Shown: in pieces, positions 27,301 through 41,700 of the stretch
How positions within the stretch are numbered: position 1 is the stretch's first letter
Layout: each line of letters opens with the position of its first letter
Source of the DNA: Marthasterias glacialis
Lineage: Eukaryota; Echinodermata; Asteroidea; Forcipulatida; Asteriidae
Reading direction: 5' to 3'
Assembly: GCA_911728455.2 (NCBI GenBank)
Contig: OU452222.1
Span: 20,780,559-20,844,558, forward strand
Length of the DNA stretch: 64,000 bases
Notes under the pieces: generated by a model
What the model saw: the letters and a program-made list of their open reading frames with translations, nothing else
The model's database searches: none
Told to the model about the DNA's origin: nothing
Position numbers and translations under genes: made by a program

Positions 27301-30300
27301 AGTTTGAATCATTTCATAATATACCACATTTGAAAAGTACATTAACTTGGTTTTGATTTTCACAGAGGATCATTTTTGCACCCGTTTGTTTGCCTGCAAC
27401 ATTTGCTGACTCTGCCATTTCTTGTTTTTCCCCCCTTTTTCTTTACTGTCACATCCTGTACCCCTGCCCTTCACCAATACCCCAACTATGACCCCTGTCC
27501 CTTGACCCCGTGTGTTGTGTACCCATTTTCCCCCTAAACTGTACCCCTCCACATCCCCTAACATGTTATCTGCATCTATCCAAACCTTTCTTGCTTACCC
27601 TACCCTATAATCCTTTCCAATCAACACCATGTCCTAAACACACACCGTTTTCCTGTTCCCCCACACTGCTCCTCTGGCCCTCATTACTTCCCTTGGAAAC
27701 CTCTTCCCCTGACCCCCTACCCTTGTCCTGCTCCTCACCACAAACTACCCTTCCCTGACCCATGTGCCCCGATTGTTCTTCCTTATCCTATCCAATATCC
27801 CTGCCCTGTACCCCTGCCCCGTACCCCTGCCCCACATCCCTCATTCCCTGTCTCCGTTTGCTCCACCATCAAACACCCCTCCCCACTCCCTCTTTGCCTC
27901 ATTCTCGCACTTTACCAGAGGAGGAACGGACCTAAAGATAAAGAGCACACCCCAAACAGTTTGAAGGTAGTGTGATTGCACGTTTAACCGTTTGTATTCT
28001 GGCTGAGTGTACTTCTTCCACAGAGTAAAATTCTGCCCATTGAAAATCTGTTAGTTTAAAAACATCCATCGGAGTTTGAAGCAATCAAGAATAACAAAGC
28101 AATCTGTTGGGTCATTTGCACTCCATAAGTTGACATCTGTTCATGCAACAAAAACACAAAGCCCTGAAATTTATTATACATGCAGTGGGTTATACATAAT
28201 GCATTGCCCTGCCTTATTTTACCTACAAACATGTGGCAAACATGAAGTCGTCCAAAAAAGTGATCGTGTTCTGTCCTGATCTTATGAGGGGAAAAAACAA
28301 CCTCACATCATTGCAGATATGATCTTCAAACATGATGCTTGAAAAACAAAAACCCATGCAAACCAGACAACAGGATGCTTTTGCATGGTGTCGCAACTCC
28401 ATCATCGGAATGATACTGCACTGTGTGAAATGCATCCCTCAACACAAACCCGGGCATTGTACGTCTTCACAGCACTGTGTAAATACCATGCTGCACCTTT
28501 TAAAACTGTTCAAAGCGTTTGGTATTTGTTTTTTTTTTCATTAAGTTGAGGCAAGTGGACTTTAAAAAAACCCCACAAAACCTCAACATTTCTATGTGTG
28601 GAATATTACTCTGTGGGTAAACATTTTATCAGTTTATAAGCTTGGCACATAAATTCTCAACAAAGTTGAGTTTTGAGTGTGGTTAGTTTACTCTGTTCAT
28701 GTACACGTGTAACAGCCTACATGTATGTGCTCTGTTGACTGATTTGCATTCCCGGCAAATGAATATTTCAAGTACTCTTCAAGTACGGTAGAAGGTACAT
28801 ACAATGGGAAATCCCGTTTTTGTTTTGAAGTCCAGCCCAGGTGTCACACAAAACATTAGCAGTTTGATAATTCTTTGCCTTTAGGCTCTCAAATGGATTG
28901 TTGATATGTGTAATGGTGATAGTTGATCAGTGTTGTACGTAAATACTGAAACTTTTAAATGGTTGCCATCAGTTTAAAACACTTTTCAAGAAATCAAAAT
29001 ATAAAAATACATTATTGGCTCTTTTTATTCAAACTAGAAAAAACAAAACATCAGTTTCAATTTGGGATATGGACTATTCATATTGAGCTTTTAAAGTGCT
29101 TGGAAACTGATACGGTATTTTCCGACTCTGCATCCAGTCAACGCGGTCAAAAGAGCACAAGTAGCTTTGTTTTGGGTGTCTGACTTTTAACCCAATGTGT
29201 GTTTTGCATACCTTGAATGGTTTTCTTGAAGTTCAGTTTGGGTTTTGGGGGAATGGCTTGTTCTTCTCTCATTTGTCTCTGTTTGTCTTTGTCAGCTGGT
29301 GTCATGGTACTTGTATGAAATGGTCCTGTAAAGCTGGTATAATGGAATGCCTTGAGTATTCTGTCTGAACAATTGTGTGTATTTTCTTTGTGATTACTTT
29401 TGCAGCATGCATGGGTATGTTTTAGGTTTGTTTCTGTTTCTGTGCTTGGTAATTTTAACGTACTTGATTTGATAGAATAATTTCAGTATTGACCTTACAA
29501 GAGAGGTCGGCAATGGGTCTACAGGTCTTAACCCTCTTCCCCATCTCCAAGCATGGGCCAGGGGGACGTTTGCCACACAAGGGATAAAAAGCTTAACCCC
29601 CAAAAACCTTTGCAGGTAGATTTTCTTGAGCCCGTCAGTGTATTATTTTTCCCTTGCTAAGTTGGGCTTGTAAATGTTGCACTGCATGTTACAGCACCTT
29701 GGGTGTTGGGGCATTGGTGATGGTAAATTATCAGGAAGTTAATGGAGAGGAGGCCATGTATGAAATAGTTTCCTATGATGTACAGAAAGTCAGATGACCA
29801 AACCGAGGCTTGGATGAAAAATGGGATACGGATTTATAGCACAACGCAGATAAATAGCACGATTTCTTTGTTTGTTTTTGTTTTGTTTTTGAAAGATGGT
29901 TTTTAGAGCACATGTACAATGTACATACATGTACTGTAAGTGCCTGTGAGTATACATAATAAGATTGTGAGATAAACTTGTTGATTAAAACCTCAATCGC
30001 TAAAACTCTCTATTTGTTTAAGTAATCCTGATACTAGAGACTGTAGTGGTCATAAGTGGCTTCTGCCAAAACACCATGGCCGCAACAAACGATGGCCGCA
30101 AGATTTGACCAAAAAGGTCAAAGTAAAGCTTATGTTCTGGACTGACATTATCTAAAGTTTCCTATGTTAACCAGATGCTGCAGGGATTATTATTAAATCT
30201 TTCATGTAATGAAACCAAGGGACCCTCAAAAGTGACTAGCACTGTGACCCGTAGGCCTGAAGATGCCAGTGTAGAGAAGATGTTGAAGAAATGTCAGTTT

Positions 30301-32706
30301 TAGATGTGGGAGGAAAACCCCAAATAGGGAAAACCCACGCAATCAGGTAGGGACTGAAAACCCAATCCACATGCAAGGCTCCGGTCCGGGATTCGAACCT
30401 GGGTTCACAGAGGTGAATGGCGGGGAAAGAATCCACTGAGCCAACCTGAATGCACTGATTGTTATCATTAATTTTTTGTGCCATCCCCCTGGCGGGATTC
30501 TTTTGGCGGAATTGCAGGAATCATTTCTCTTTAAGGGTACCACTGGCGCAAAGAAACCCTGCCATGTCGTTTCCAAGAGAACAAACATTCTCTTTATTGT
30601 TCTGTCGACTGAGAAAATGTCAATTTCAGGCACTGTGAATTGCAAGGCCGCTACCTACAGAATAGGAGTGCATGTACTAAACACTGAACTATCGCTCGAT
30701 TCCTGGCTTACTCATGATACTTTCCTCCATGGGACAATGATGGAAGCCTCTCAATGTCTCATAATCCTCTTCTTGGAACAAGAGAACAAAGGTCTGGAAT
30801 CAGGGATTACACCAAAACTGCCTCTCAGTGGCCAGAAAATGTTACTGGCCAATGTTTTGCGATTCACGCTGTGTGAATTTGACATTTTCTCGGTCGAGAA
30901 ACAAAACGGACAATCCAATAAAGAGAATCTACGTTCTCTTGGCATTGTCAAGTCAGGTTTTTTTAGTGCCAACGGTACCCTCAAAGAAAAAAAAGATTTC
31001 ATCAATTCCGCCAAAAGAATCCTGTCAGGGGGATGGGACAAAAATAAGAATTCCAGCGGCAGCTGGTTAAGGGATGCGACATTTTATTTAAGTAATTAGT
31101 TAAACCACAAGGGAAACTGACTGGGTGAAATCAATTCAATTTGTGGGTGAACTAAGAAAAATTTACTAGAACAGAATTTTAAACAGGCTTGTTTACACGT
31201 AAGCATGGTGTTGATCCTTGACCTTAACATAGTTGTGATATGATCTACATTACTGGTCAGCCATTATATATCATTTCGTTTGACTGCCTTTAGCGGTTGA
31301 TCAGCCAAGAATTTTAGAGCGTCTTCACATTTCATTTATCCTTTGCTGGAACCATCATTTGCTAAAAAACAAACAAAAACATTTGATCTTTGAAAACATA
31401 AACACTCTCATTTTTTGCTTGTGCTTTCCCCAGTCAGAAAAAACAAACTGGATGCTCAGTATTTGTTTATTTTCATTCCAACATGGACTGTTCCACCCTC
31501 TGAAGTGAAACATTCCTTTGTATAATGTATACAAAACACAAAGATGAAGGTGACAAGGGATTATTTTTGAACTACAGTCTTTGCCAGTTTAGCCCTAACC
31601 ATTAACGAAGCAGAATTATACAAAACATGAAAAAACTTAGCACAAATTATATTGTCTTTATTACATTCGACAGATACAAAACACCACATTGATACAAATT
31701 TCAAAGGATTATTTTTGAACTGAGATCTTTGCCGGTTCAGCCAATCCAGGATTGACCAAAGCAGAATCATAAAAACATGACTAAACTTAGCTCTAACTAA
31801 ATTGTCTTTATTGCATTTGGTTTTGAAGTTTTCACAGTAGCGACAATATTTAGGCCTCGTTGCAAACATGCTTACTGTCTGCACAGTTATCAATTTTTAT
31901 TATGTTTTATCAATACCCTGACAGGAAATCTATCTCATCTCAGTAACATGTATTTTCAATGAAAATTTGAAATTCTAACTCTACTATGAGGAATACACCT
32001 GGTTTTCATTACGGATACGATTAAGCCTACACTATTGAGTGGGAAGTTTCATTGTTGAATTTTCAACAAATTTGTGCTTCCTTGTTCAGTGCAGCCATTT
32101 GCGAGTTAGATTTGAATAACGTCTGGTACAATGACAAGTTACCGCTTAAATTTGAATTCCTCAGATTATATCAACAGTTGCTATAGATGTCACTTGGTTT
32201 GGGGCAAGCGTTTGTATCCCAACCTCCTGATGGGCAATCCCTGGTACCATTGTGCCATACACATTCATTCAGAATTGTGTATGGGTGTTTGCCGTCTCTT
32301 ACGTAACAACAAAACCATGTGACATAGCAATTGTCGAGGAATTCAAATTTAAGTTGTCACTTGGACTGAGCAAGTTATTGTACCACACATTATTTAAATC
32401 TAACGTGCAATGGCTTACTGAACCAAACTAATGGCATATTCTTTAATTTTAGGGCTGTTCACTTTCGATAGAGATATTCTAAGAATTTCAGAATTCTCAC
32501 CGCCCGGAGCCATAAATTTGTCATTTACATTCTAATTATAGACTAGCTTATGTACATAATGTGTAGAACCCTCGCAGGTGCATAGACCACTCATCTATTC
32601 TGACTGCAAGTATTAAGGAAAAATCACACCAAGTCTACGTTAAGCAGTTTCTTAAAGTGTACTTATAATGCATTCATTTCGCGGTTGTGTGCTGGTTCCC
32701 CCCCCC

Positions 32707-32752
<46 letters not shown>

Positions 32753-35700
32753 AAAATTAATAAATAAATAAATAGAGCATTTATTCAAATGTTAACAAAT
32801 ATCAAGTGATTATTCATAAACAAAAAATCAAAACTAGAAACAGTAAAGTAGGTTACAAAAGAGAGGTTATTCACACAGTGTCACTACAAACTTATTCCTT
32901 AAGTTTGTAAAAAAAAGCCATCCTAAAAGTGTACTAGATAAAGTATTGGCGCAGAAGTTGGTGCTCTTCCCTGAACATTGTTTTTTCTACAAATGACTGC
33001 ATTCAAACTGTGTTGAAGATTATGAACATGTAAGCAAAACATAAATAACTTCTAGTTTTCTATTTATGGCGATGAAAAGTCCATAAATTTTCTGAAATGT
33101 AGCAGCCTGTACATTCATCATGTTCATGTGCTTTTTAAATCTTGACCGAGACGAGGCGGTTGAAATCCATTTATTCATAATTTGTCATTTTTATACGATC
33201 ACACTTTACGCTTACGGTCCCGTAAAACCAGGAGAGAGATACGTGATATCATATGTCACAATATTTGCACTTCATCTCAACACAGTCGCCTCTCATCAGC
33301 TTCTGTTCCCAGGCTGTGGCTGGAGAAACCTGACAGGGCAATAATTCTTGCATTCCTCTCAAAATTCCTTTCCTCAGCTCACTGTTTACTTGTCCCTGAA
33401 AAATGAAGATATATGTTTGTTGGGAAGAGCTCTTGGAATCTGGCATCTTAGCGTGTTTGCTTTGTGCATTTCATAGTGACAATATTACCTCTTTGCCAGA
33501 GAATCTTTGTTGTTATTTTATTGGTAGTTATAAACACATTTTATGCAAGTCTCTGTAAATAATGTTGTGAATTGTTTTTGTGAGGGAAACGTAACACGCA
33601 TACGCGATGCCCCATGCCAAAATCGAATGCTTCTCTGAAATAGTGAAATGACATTACCATAAAGGTGAAGACAACCCAAACATAAGCCATGATATCAACA
33701 TGATGTGATGTCTCAAACATTCTGTATGTTGACATGGTTGAGAAATACTTACCTTATGGGGCCTTATTTGTGAGCCTATTGTATACATTTTCCTACCCAA
33801 GCGGTTTGCGTTGAGTCAAAATTACCCCTGTCATGCCTGTGTTACATGAACATGCCTAAATATGGACACTTACAAAATCCATTTTGATTTATGACATGTC
33901 CACTCAGCATTAAAGAGTTGGCATGGTTGGTTTATTCAGACCATTTTATTCATCAAAATATGTCATAGAGTAACCTGTGAGCATTCAGTGGAAGAAGGGA
34001 TTAGGTTTTTGAAATGTCCAGGAGTTACTCTTGTTTATAAATAATTATATGTCATACAATGTTGTAAAGCTTTGACTGAAAATCAAATTCAGTAACATTC
34101 TCCCAAATGTATGAAAGCATTTCAGGCATGAATCTAATTATTACACGGGACAGTTGGTACCAGTTCCAGCTGTACACAAAGTTTGTTCTCAGATAAGATA
34201 CAGTTCTAATAATGATTTGAACTGTCCTCTTGTCACCTGACACGATGGATGCTCTAGTGGTTAATACACCTGCTCTAGAACAGCAGGGTCATGGGTTCGA
34301 ATCCCACCCGAGTAGTATGCCTGTGGACTTTTTTCCACATGACTCAGGAAAAAGCACTGATTATACTGTGCTTATCACACAACAGTGTAAAGGTAAAACA
34401 CAGACAATGAAGTTTTGTAAACTCATGTGTTTGTGATTATCTTAAAACCCAAACGGTGGTTTAGACAGAAAGTCCTAGGGAGATTAAAAGCAAGTTTGCT
34501 TCCCTTTTTCCTACACTGTTGGCCATGTTACACACTTTTCATATTGTACCCGTATGTGATGCTTACTTGATGTTGTCACCTGCTTATGTGCATCTGTGTC
34601 ATTTGCCAACATGGAATAAATATCCATTGATCAAAAAGAAACATCAAGTCAATTCATTCCTTTTGAACTGACGCATTATGTCAAATGATACCAAAAGCTG
34701 TTCTTGCTGTGGAGCAAAACAAGCAATGATTAATATCTGCCATGTCTTAGTTTCTGTTCATGTTCACACCAAGATACCTCAGACAAACGCATGAAAAGGG
34801 ACGTCGTTTTGATATTATTTAGGGAATAACAGTGCGAGGACCCGGTCTTCACTGCTTGGTAATGACCGGGGTGGTGGCTGGCCGCTGTTAACGACCAAGC
34901 CGGAGGCGCGGTCGTTAACAGCAGCCAGCCACCACCCAAGGTCATTACCAAGCAGTGAAGACCGGGTCCTCGCACTGTTATTCCCATTAATAAATACCTT
35001 TTTAACGAAATAAACGGCTAAAATTTTCTTGTTTTGTTAGCCGGTCTTTATATCGCCGTTAATACACCCCCACGTGATCACATTTTGACCAATCAGAATC
35101 CACAAACTGTCCTAGGTATTTATTATTGGTTCCTAATACATAACAGAAGTGCATTTATAGAACATTTAACTGGATACTGTAGTTAGGTTTGGGGGAGGCA
35201 TGACTTTAGTACCCTAACCCTGGGTTCTCCTAATGCACAAGCTAGCGTATCAGGCTGATACCCGCAAATTGCAGGACGATACACACAAATTGAGGCCAAT
35301 ACACAGAAAGAAAAAAAAGGGGAGGGGGAAAAAAAATGTTTATATTTTAGATCAAAATCTCACAAATCATAAAATTTGAACCATTTGTAATGCCCCAAAT
35401 TGCACAGGAGAGCTTTTAGAACCAAATACCAAGTAAAAATCATCTTGAGGACCTCATTTCAATTCAGTGGATTAGGGATGAGATTTCTCCAGGTTTTTCC
35501 AGATTTTACAAAATTATTGTCATAGATTTTATTTTTTTATATAAATGTCATTTATTTACATCCAGGCCCTGGTAAGGCCTTGACACAGTATATGTACCGG
35601 ATATTGTATTTTGACTACACCAAGGTGCTTGCCCTACGTGTATCTACATTTAACACATAATCCTGCCATTGAACGGGTTATGGCATGTATGGCATGGTGG

Positions 35701-38700
35701 ATAGCCACCAAACCCCCCAACCGTTGTTTCATGGATTTGTCATTTTCATCCACTCTCATCCCTGGTAAATTGTGGGGGTACCTCCATTGTTGTGTTATTG
35801 TTCCATTCTCTAGTCTAAAGAGTTCATCTATATCAACCATTTTTTGGGGGGGTTGAGGTGTTTAGAAAATACTCTTGTACCATGTCTTTGTTCTTGTCTG
35901 TTTCTTTTCTCCTATTTGTCAATTTTTAACCCTTTAATTAATACAGCTTATTGATCGGTTTCACCCTTAATTTATCCCATAGACTTTTTGTGTGGACACT
36001 ACCCCTTTCCTTTTGTTAGACAGTTTTAGTTACCTAAGATTCCTCCAACCCTCATGTATCAATGTCAAAATTGAGATTTTAAAACAAAAGCAAAATTCAC
36101 TATCCCAACCCTCCTTGTAGTTCCGGAAACATCAGCGTCTACAAAAAAGGGTACATTTTCAATCACTCATTGTCAGTTTTGCCTCACATTAATTTCTTTC
36201 CTTTCTTCTTTTCTTTCATAAAAAAAAATTCACTCACTCCCAACTTCAAAAGCGTGTAAGTAGCCGTGAAGTTTTACCGTGTGTGTATAAACGTCATCTG
36301 TAGTTAGCACCGTACAAGCTGGAATCCATGTTTTTGAGGCTTGTTTGTCAATGCACTGCCCATCCTTGTTTGTGTTGAAGCCTTCTTTTGCACTATTTAT
36401 CTGTCACAGTAGAATGCTTACCACTCAGCATGCACAACATTATTACTCAGATATTTAAAAGGCACTGTGTATTTTTTCCAATAGGAAACCCAGTTCAGTT
36501 TGAACACAAAAAGTAGCAAACCAGTTTTGCTAACCAGAGGACAGTTACCAGCCAAAATACCATGTCACATGTACCATCTGTGACTGGTATCCTGCTCATT
36601 TTTGCTTAGCAGAATATTGTTAAGCAAAATTACCTGCCTAAGCAACTCTGAAATTTGGCCCTGGTGGGAACATTTCAGCAACTGTCAAGGAAAAGCCAAG
36701 CATGTTTCTGTTACAAAAAATGACCTGCTCTGGTGTACAGTTAAAAATGTGTGTATGCTCAATGCAAATAAAGCTTTTTGTTTAAAAACAAAAACATTAA
36801 CAAAAAACTGAACATGAAATAAACAAAAAATGATCTGCAGGAGAGTCTGGCAGGATTCGAACCCTAAACTTTTCTCACTCTATTTCAACTTCATGTCTCG
36901 TAAACAGTGGACCTCTGAGATTGCCTTCTTAAAAATGTCTTACAGTTAAATGTACACAATTAAAGAAATTTAATTGTTGAAAGATGTTTCATAAATAAAT
37001 AAATTTGTCAACGGCAAATTTGATCTGAATGTCTAGTTTTTAAGCTAGATATGATAATTAGAACTCCTCAGGTTTCATAGAGAAGCCAACCAAAAAGTCA
37101 TTTGAAGTTTTATTTAACACTGCAGAAGTGAGCGTACAAAAAATGTGTTTGTGTTTTTTTTTAAATGTTGTCCGATCATTAGAATAACCACCCAGGATGT
37201 TTTTGTACCATTCGGTCAAGTGTTTCGCATGATACCGATGCTTCACAAAAATGTTTTACCATTAATGTTTGCACGCTTTCATGGATTTCCCTTGTGTTGT
37301 TTCAGTCTGAATAATGTATGTGTGTAAGTAGTGCCTAGACATCTGCTGTTGTGGAAGTATAATACAGGGCAAGCGCGGTCTGAAGTGAAGTAGCAGCTGC
37401 TCTCACTCTCAGAGTGTGCATGCTTTCAATATGGGCCCAATTTCATAAAGATGTTTTACCGGTAAGCATATTTTCGTGCTTACTTTTAGCAGAAAAATAT
37501 GCGTAAGCAAAAGAGTGTATTGCATCAAGAAGATTTGATGGCACGTGTGTGAGTTCACAATGGATTTGCATTGTTGCGTCACTCATCTGCTTACAAGAAC
37601 GACCGGCAAGTTAGCATGCTTGTTTTTTTGCTTTTAGTAAGCAATGGTTATGAAATAGAACTTGTGCTAAGAGTCGCTCCGTAAGCAGAACATTCTGCTT
37701 GCAGACTTTATGAAATTGGCACCTGTGCTTTGTCCATTGCTTCATGCCCACTGCAACACTCCCCAAGCTGTCACTCTCGCAAAATGTGGAGGCCATTTGA
37801 AGGAATTTATCTGATGTAGTCATTGCAATAGAGACAAAGAACTGTTTGGTTTGGTTTTGCCGGTGAAGGGTAAAACCAAATCATATCGTTCTAACGAAGG
37901 AATGCTGTGACTTGACTCTGTTTAATATGTTACAGCCAGTAGCATGTTGACAAACATGTCAGTGAACTATTTTCTTTATGTAGGATAGCAAAATGCCATA
38001 CAAAAGGTCTCAGTTGCTACTCAGAAACCATCTCAAAATCAGGATTCAGTGTTCGCAAAACATGTTCAGTCTACTGATTGTAATTGCTGGATGAAATCGT
38101 TCCCTTCATGTATTCAAAGTCATTTTTGCAAAAAAACATCAATTGATGCTAATTTTTCTGCTGCTACTCCACCCCATATCCCAAAGCTCTCACCCATTTA
38201 GTGTTCTCCAGCTCTCATCCTCCATACCACCATATATCAACCCTAAAGGGGGTGTTAACAATGAATCTGTACCATTTATTTGGCCCTTTTTGAAACTTCG
38301 GCTTAGTTTCTGGCTCATCCTCTGTCTGCCTGTTTGAAGTCTTGTACCAAAAGAGATTGTTTTCAAAACGGCTAACAGAGTCTAAGCCGGAGATTAAGCC
38401 CAAGCCATGGTTTTCAAAAAGGGACACAGGCCATTTTGGAAGCCACGGCCATATGCTTCAGCTTGTGCTTCTGGCTTTTGCACCGCGTGCCTGTTTGAAG
38501 TCTCGTTCCAAAAGCATTAGTTTTCAAAATTACTGAAAAGCCCAAGCTGGAGCCCAGAACCCAAAGCTGTGCTTTCAAAAAGGACTTTAGGCCTTTATCA
38601 TGTTGACGCCATCTTGTTTTCCTCTCACTCAAACAGAGGCTGGAAGGGCACAAAAAAGTCTGTGCCCTTTTTAGTTGGAGGAGATTTTGTATTGGTTATT

Positions 38701-41700
38701 GCTGTTACATTCAGGGTACATGACAAGTATGGTTGCAGCATGATAATGGTGTGTATTTGTATTAGAAGTAAAACAAAAATTGAACGGTAAGAGGGGAAAG
38801 ACATAAATCAAGACACATGACATGTATGGTTTGGATTTACCCACATTTTTAAAATAATAGAGCTGCTATGCTAAAAAAAAATAGGGAACAAAATACTCTT
38901 CACTTAACCTGGTTTTTGATTTGTTAAGTAGTTGATGTCAACCTATTTGTATGCTAAATAGCAGTCTTGAATTGGATGTGATTGTATCGGGACTTACAAC
39001 AGCTGGGCCCAACTGTCAGCTGTCAAGCCAGATATTTTATTTGTTCAGCACAAACAGGGATGAGACATTTTATCTGAATTAAAACATTTTTTATGTCTCT
39101 CCGGATTTAAAAAAAAAAATGTAATAATAAAAAAATATGCCAAAGGTGTTTTCTTGAGATATATAAGAATAATGCTCTCTTGTCTACTTTTCTAATGCTG
39201 AGGATACTGTTCCTGCATTTGTTTAAATGCTCCTTAAATGTTGGGTTCATTTCAGCATACCTGCTAAAATTTGGATCCTAGTTTCAGAGTGGTTTTTTTT
39301 TCGGCAATGAGACTTGCTCCGGAGCACAAATCAATATGGAACCATCATCGGTTACATACAATTGTAGGTCCTTTGGCCGGTAAACTATTTTCTTTGCATC
39401 TTTATGAACTCCGACCCAAGTTTTCTAATTCTTAAAGATAGTGAAACTAGAATTGGAGGATAACATTGTTGCTACAGCGTATCCCTCTTAACACAAAATT
39501 ACTTCAACTTTTTAACGTTTATTTTTTTATTGAAAGATTCAGATTGTAATGTTTGTGTTATTTTGTGTGTTACAGGAACGAGTGCCATTTGCAGTTGTAG
39601 GTAGCAACATGATCTTGGAAGCAAATGGGAAGAGGGTCAGAGGTCGTCAGTATCCATGGGGAGTCGCTGAAGGTAGACTGAGTGGTTTAAAATGTCACAG
39701 GGGAACTAGGTGTATTTTACTACACTGAAGCACGGCCAAATACCACGACACTAGAACTAGAGTATTCCAAATAAAATTCTATGCTTTTCAGTAATGCTTT
39801 GGGAAACCAGACTCACCAGTTACTGTAGTTTAACAGGGCACCAAACCGGGCAGCCCCTTTCATTTTATGACGAAGTACAGGATTGGCAGTTATAAAAAAA
39901 ATACAGAAAAGTTCTGGAGTAATTCAGTCTCAAAACTTGGGATAAAATATTTCCGTCTTTAATAAACTGTTAAAGTTGATAAAATTGCATTTGAAAAAAA
40001 CACAAATCATTGTTGCTGCTCATCAAAACAAACCTGATATGAATGTGGGCAATATCCCTATTTTACTCCTCTCCTAGTTGAAAACTTAGAGCATTGTGAC
40101 TTCATCCCGCTGCGTAACATGCTGATCCGGACACACATGCAAGACCTGAAAGACGTAACAAACAACGTGCACTACGAGAACTACAGGTGTCGTAAACTAA
40201 CGGCAGTCACGGCGGGCGACAGCAAGAAAGCATCAAAGTAAGTTTTGATTGAGGGAAAACAAACCTTGTCAGTGAAGTGGTTCCACTTGGGGTTCATGAA
40301 ATGTTCAACCTATGTCTTTGCCGATTTGAAAGACAGGCATTCCGGGGCTGTCCTTACATGCAAGTCATCACAAATTTTGTTTTAGTTTCTTCTCCTTGGA
40401 AGATAAGGGATCGGTAACAGAGTTTTCAGCCTTTCAAGTAAAGTTAGAGTTGTGTACATGCATGAAATAGTCCATGCCACTGTGTCTTAAAGAAACTAGT
40501 TGTTGCACTTTTCCATAATTCTTGAACTATTTTGTGTATGTGCAGGCCTCGATCTTAAAAAAAACGGGGGCAGGCCTTTGCTGGCCAAATCAGAGAAAAT
40601 GTACAAGGGCATTCTGGCCAAGTTGGTAGTGACAGTGCAATTTTTCTGAAGGGCATGCTGGCCAACTGGACAGGGCATGAAGCCAATGGCTTTGGTGACC
40701 TCGGTTAAGATCAAGGCCTGTACATGTATGTCAAAGTTTCACATGTCGTTGCCGAGAGGGACAGTGAAACTGGAAGCATGTCTGTCACGTCTGTATCTAT
40801 GTTGTTGTTTTTGGGGTAATGAGGGATATTTTACCTTGGCCCAATTGCATAAAGCTGGTAAGAAGAAAAATTTGCTAAACAGAAAAAAAGTCTTAGAAGA
40901 AGGTTACCAGCCAAAGAGCCATACATTGTTTTGACTGGTGCCCTGCTGGTTTAGAAATTTTGCTAAGCAGAATTTGCTACTTAACAGCTTTATGAAATTG
41001 TGCCGTGGTCATGCAGAAAACATAGCACTATAGACGTCGTGCATGTGCAAGCTTTCTACTATCTTGTTTACTACGTACAGTAATTGTAAAATACGTATTT
41101 CCCATTTTGAAGCAGTTCATGAATCCAAAAGCCAGCAAGATGCACTGTTTGTTAATCTTTAGATACACGTACCATTCACTGAAGTGTAGTGATGTTTGTC
41201 ATTTGAAAAATAATCTCTGTTATCACTGAAAAGTTACAGGTGTTCAGAAAATAGTAATGATACCAAAAATATTCCAAAATAGCATTCATGTGTTTCCTTC
41301 ATATTCACCTCAACTTGAAAGATGCTGCACTTATATCCATCTACATACAAGTACATGTACGTGAACTGTGGTGCTACGTATAATGACTTGGAGTGCTTTC
41401 CAAACCTCAGCCCTGGTAATTGGCCTTTTAAGAAAAAGTAAGTTTTCAGTGTAGGGCTTTGACATCAGTGTGAGACTCTTAAGCCAGAACTGGAACCAGC
41501 TGGACCTGGTTTGAACTGGAAGCGGGGTCAAAGGTTTGAAAAAGACTCCAGGTGAGGGGGTGGGGGTTGGGCTGGGGGGTAATGTCACTGGTATCCATGT
41601 AAATGCATGCTGCTTTGTTTTGTTGCAGTGAATTGGCTGGTGACCAGAGGTGAGATTTTCTTTATTCCCTTGGACCACACACCCTTGCCTTTGTTTCTCA

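Larger units (their letters stand above)
24944..39575 (+). other. Septin-7 intron, 14.6 kb (largest)
   Basis: It holds foldbacks (25872-26024, 34822-34985), a C-rich block (27420-27915), SINEs (30236-30453, 34243-34410), a long-TIR element (30455-31072) and a palindromic MITE (32092-32415). It also has AT/AAAT microsatellites, a hAT-like MITE (35219-35500), three GGCCCAATTTCATAAA-type MITEs, and a degenerate repeat (38280-38640). No exon recognised; frame and length continuity with human SEPT7 argue that none is missing. Confidence 0.88.

Noticed and set aside
30476..31099. 207-codon open frame, the longest outside the real genes apart from EEPD1
   Set aside because: It spans both inverted arms of the long-TIR element; the opposite strand and other copies also give open frames. 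Composition looks repeat-derived and no domain is recognisable.
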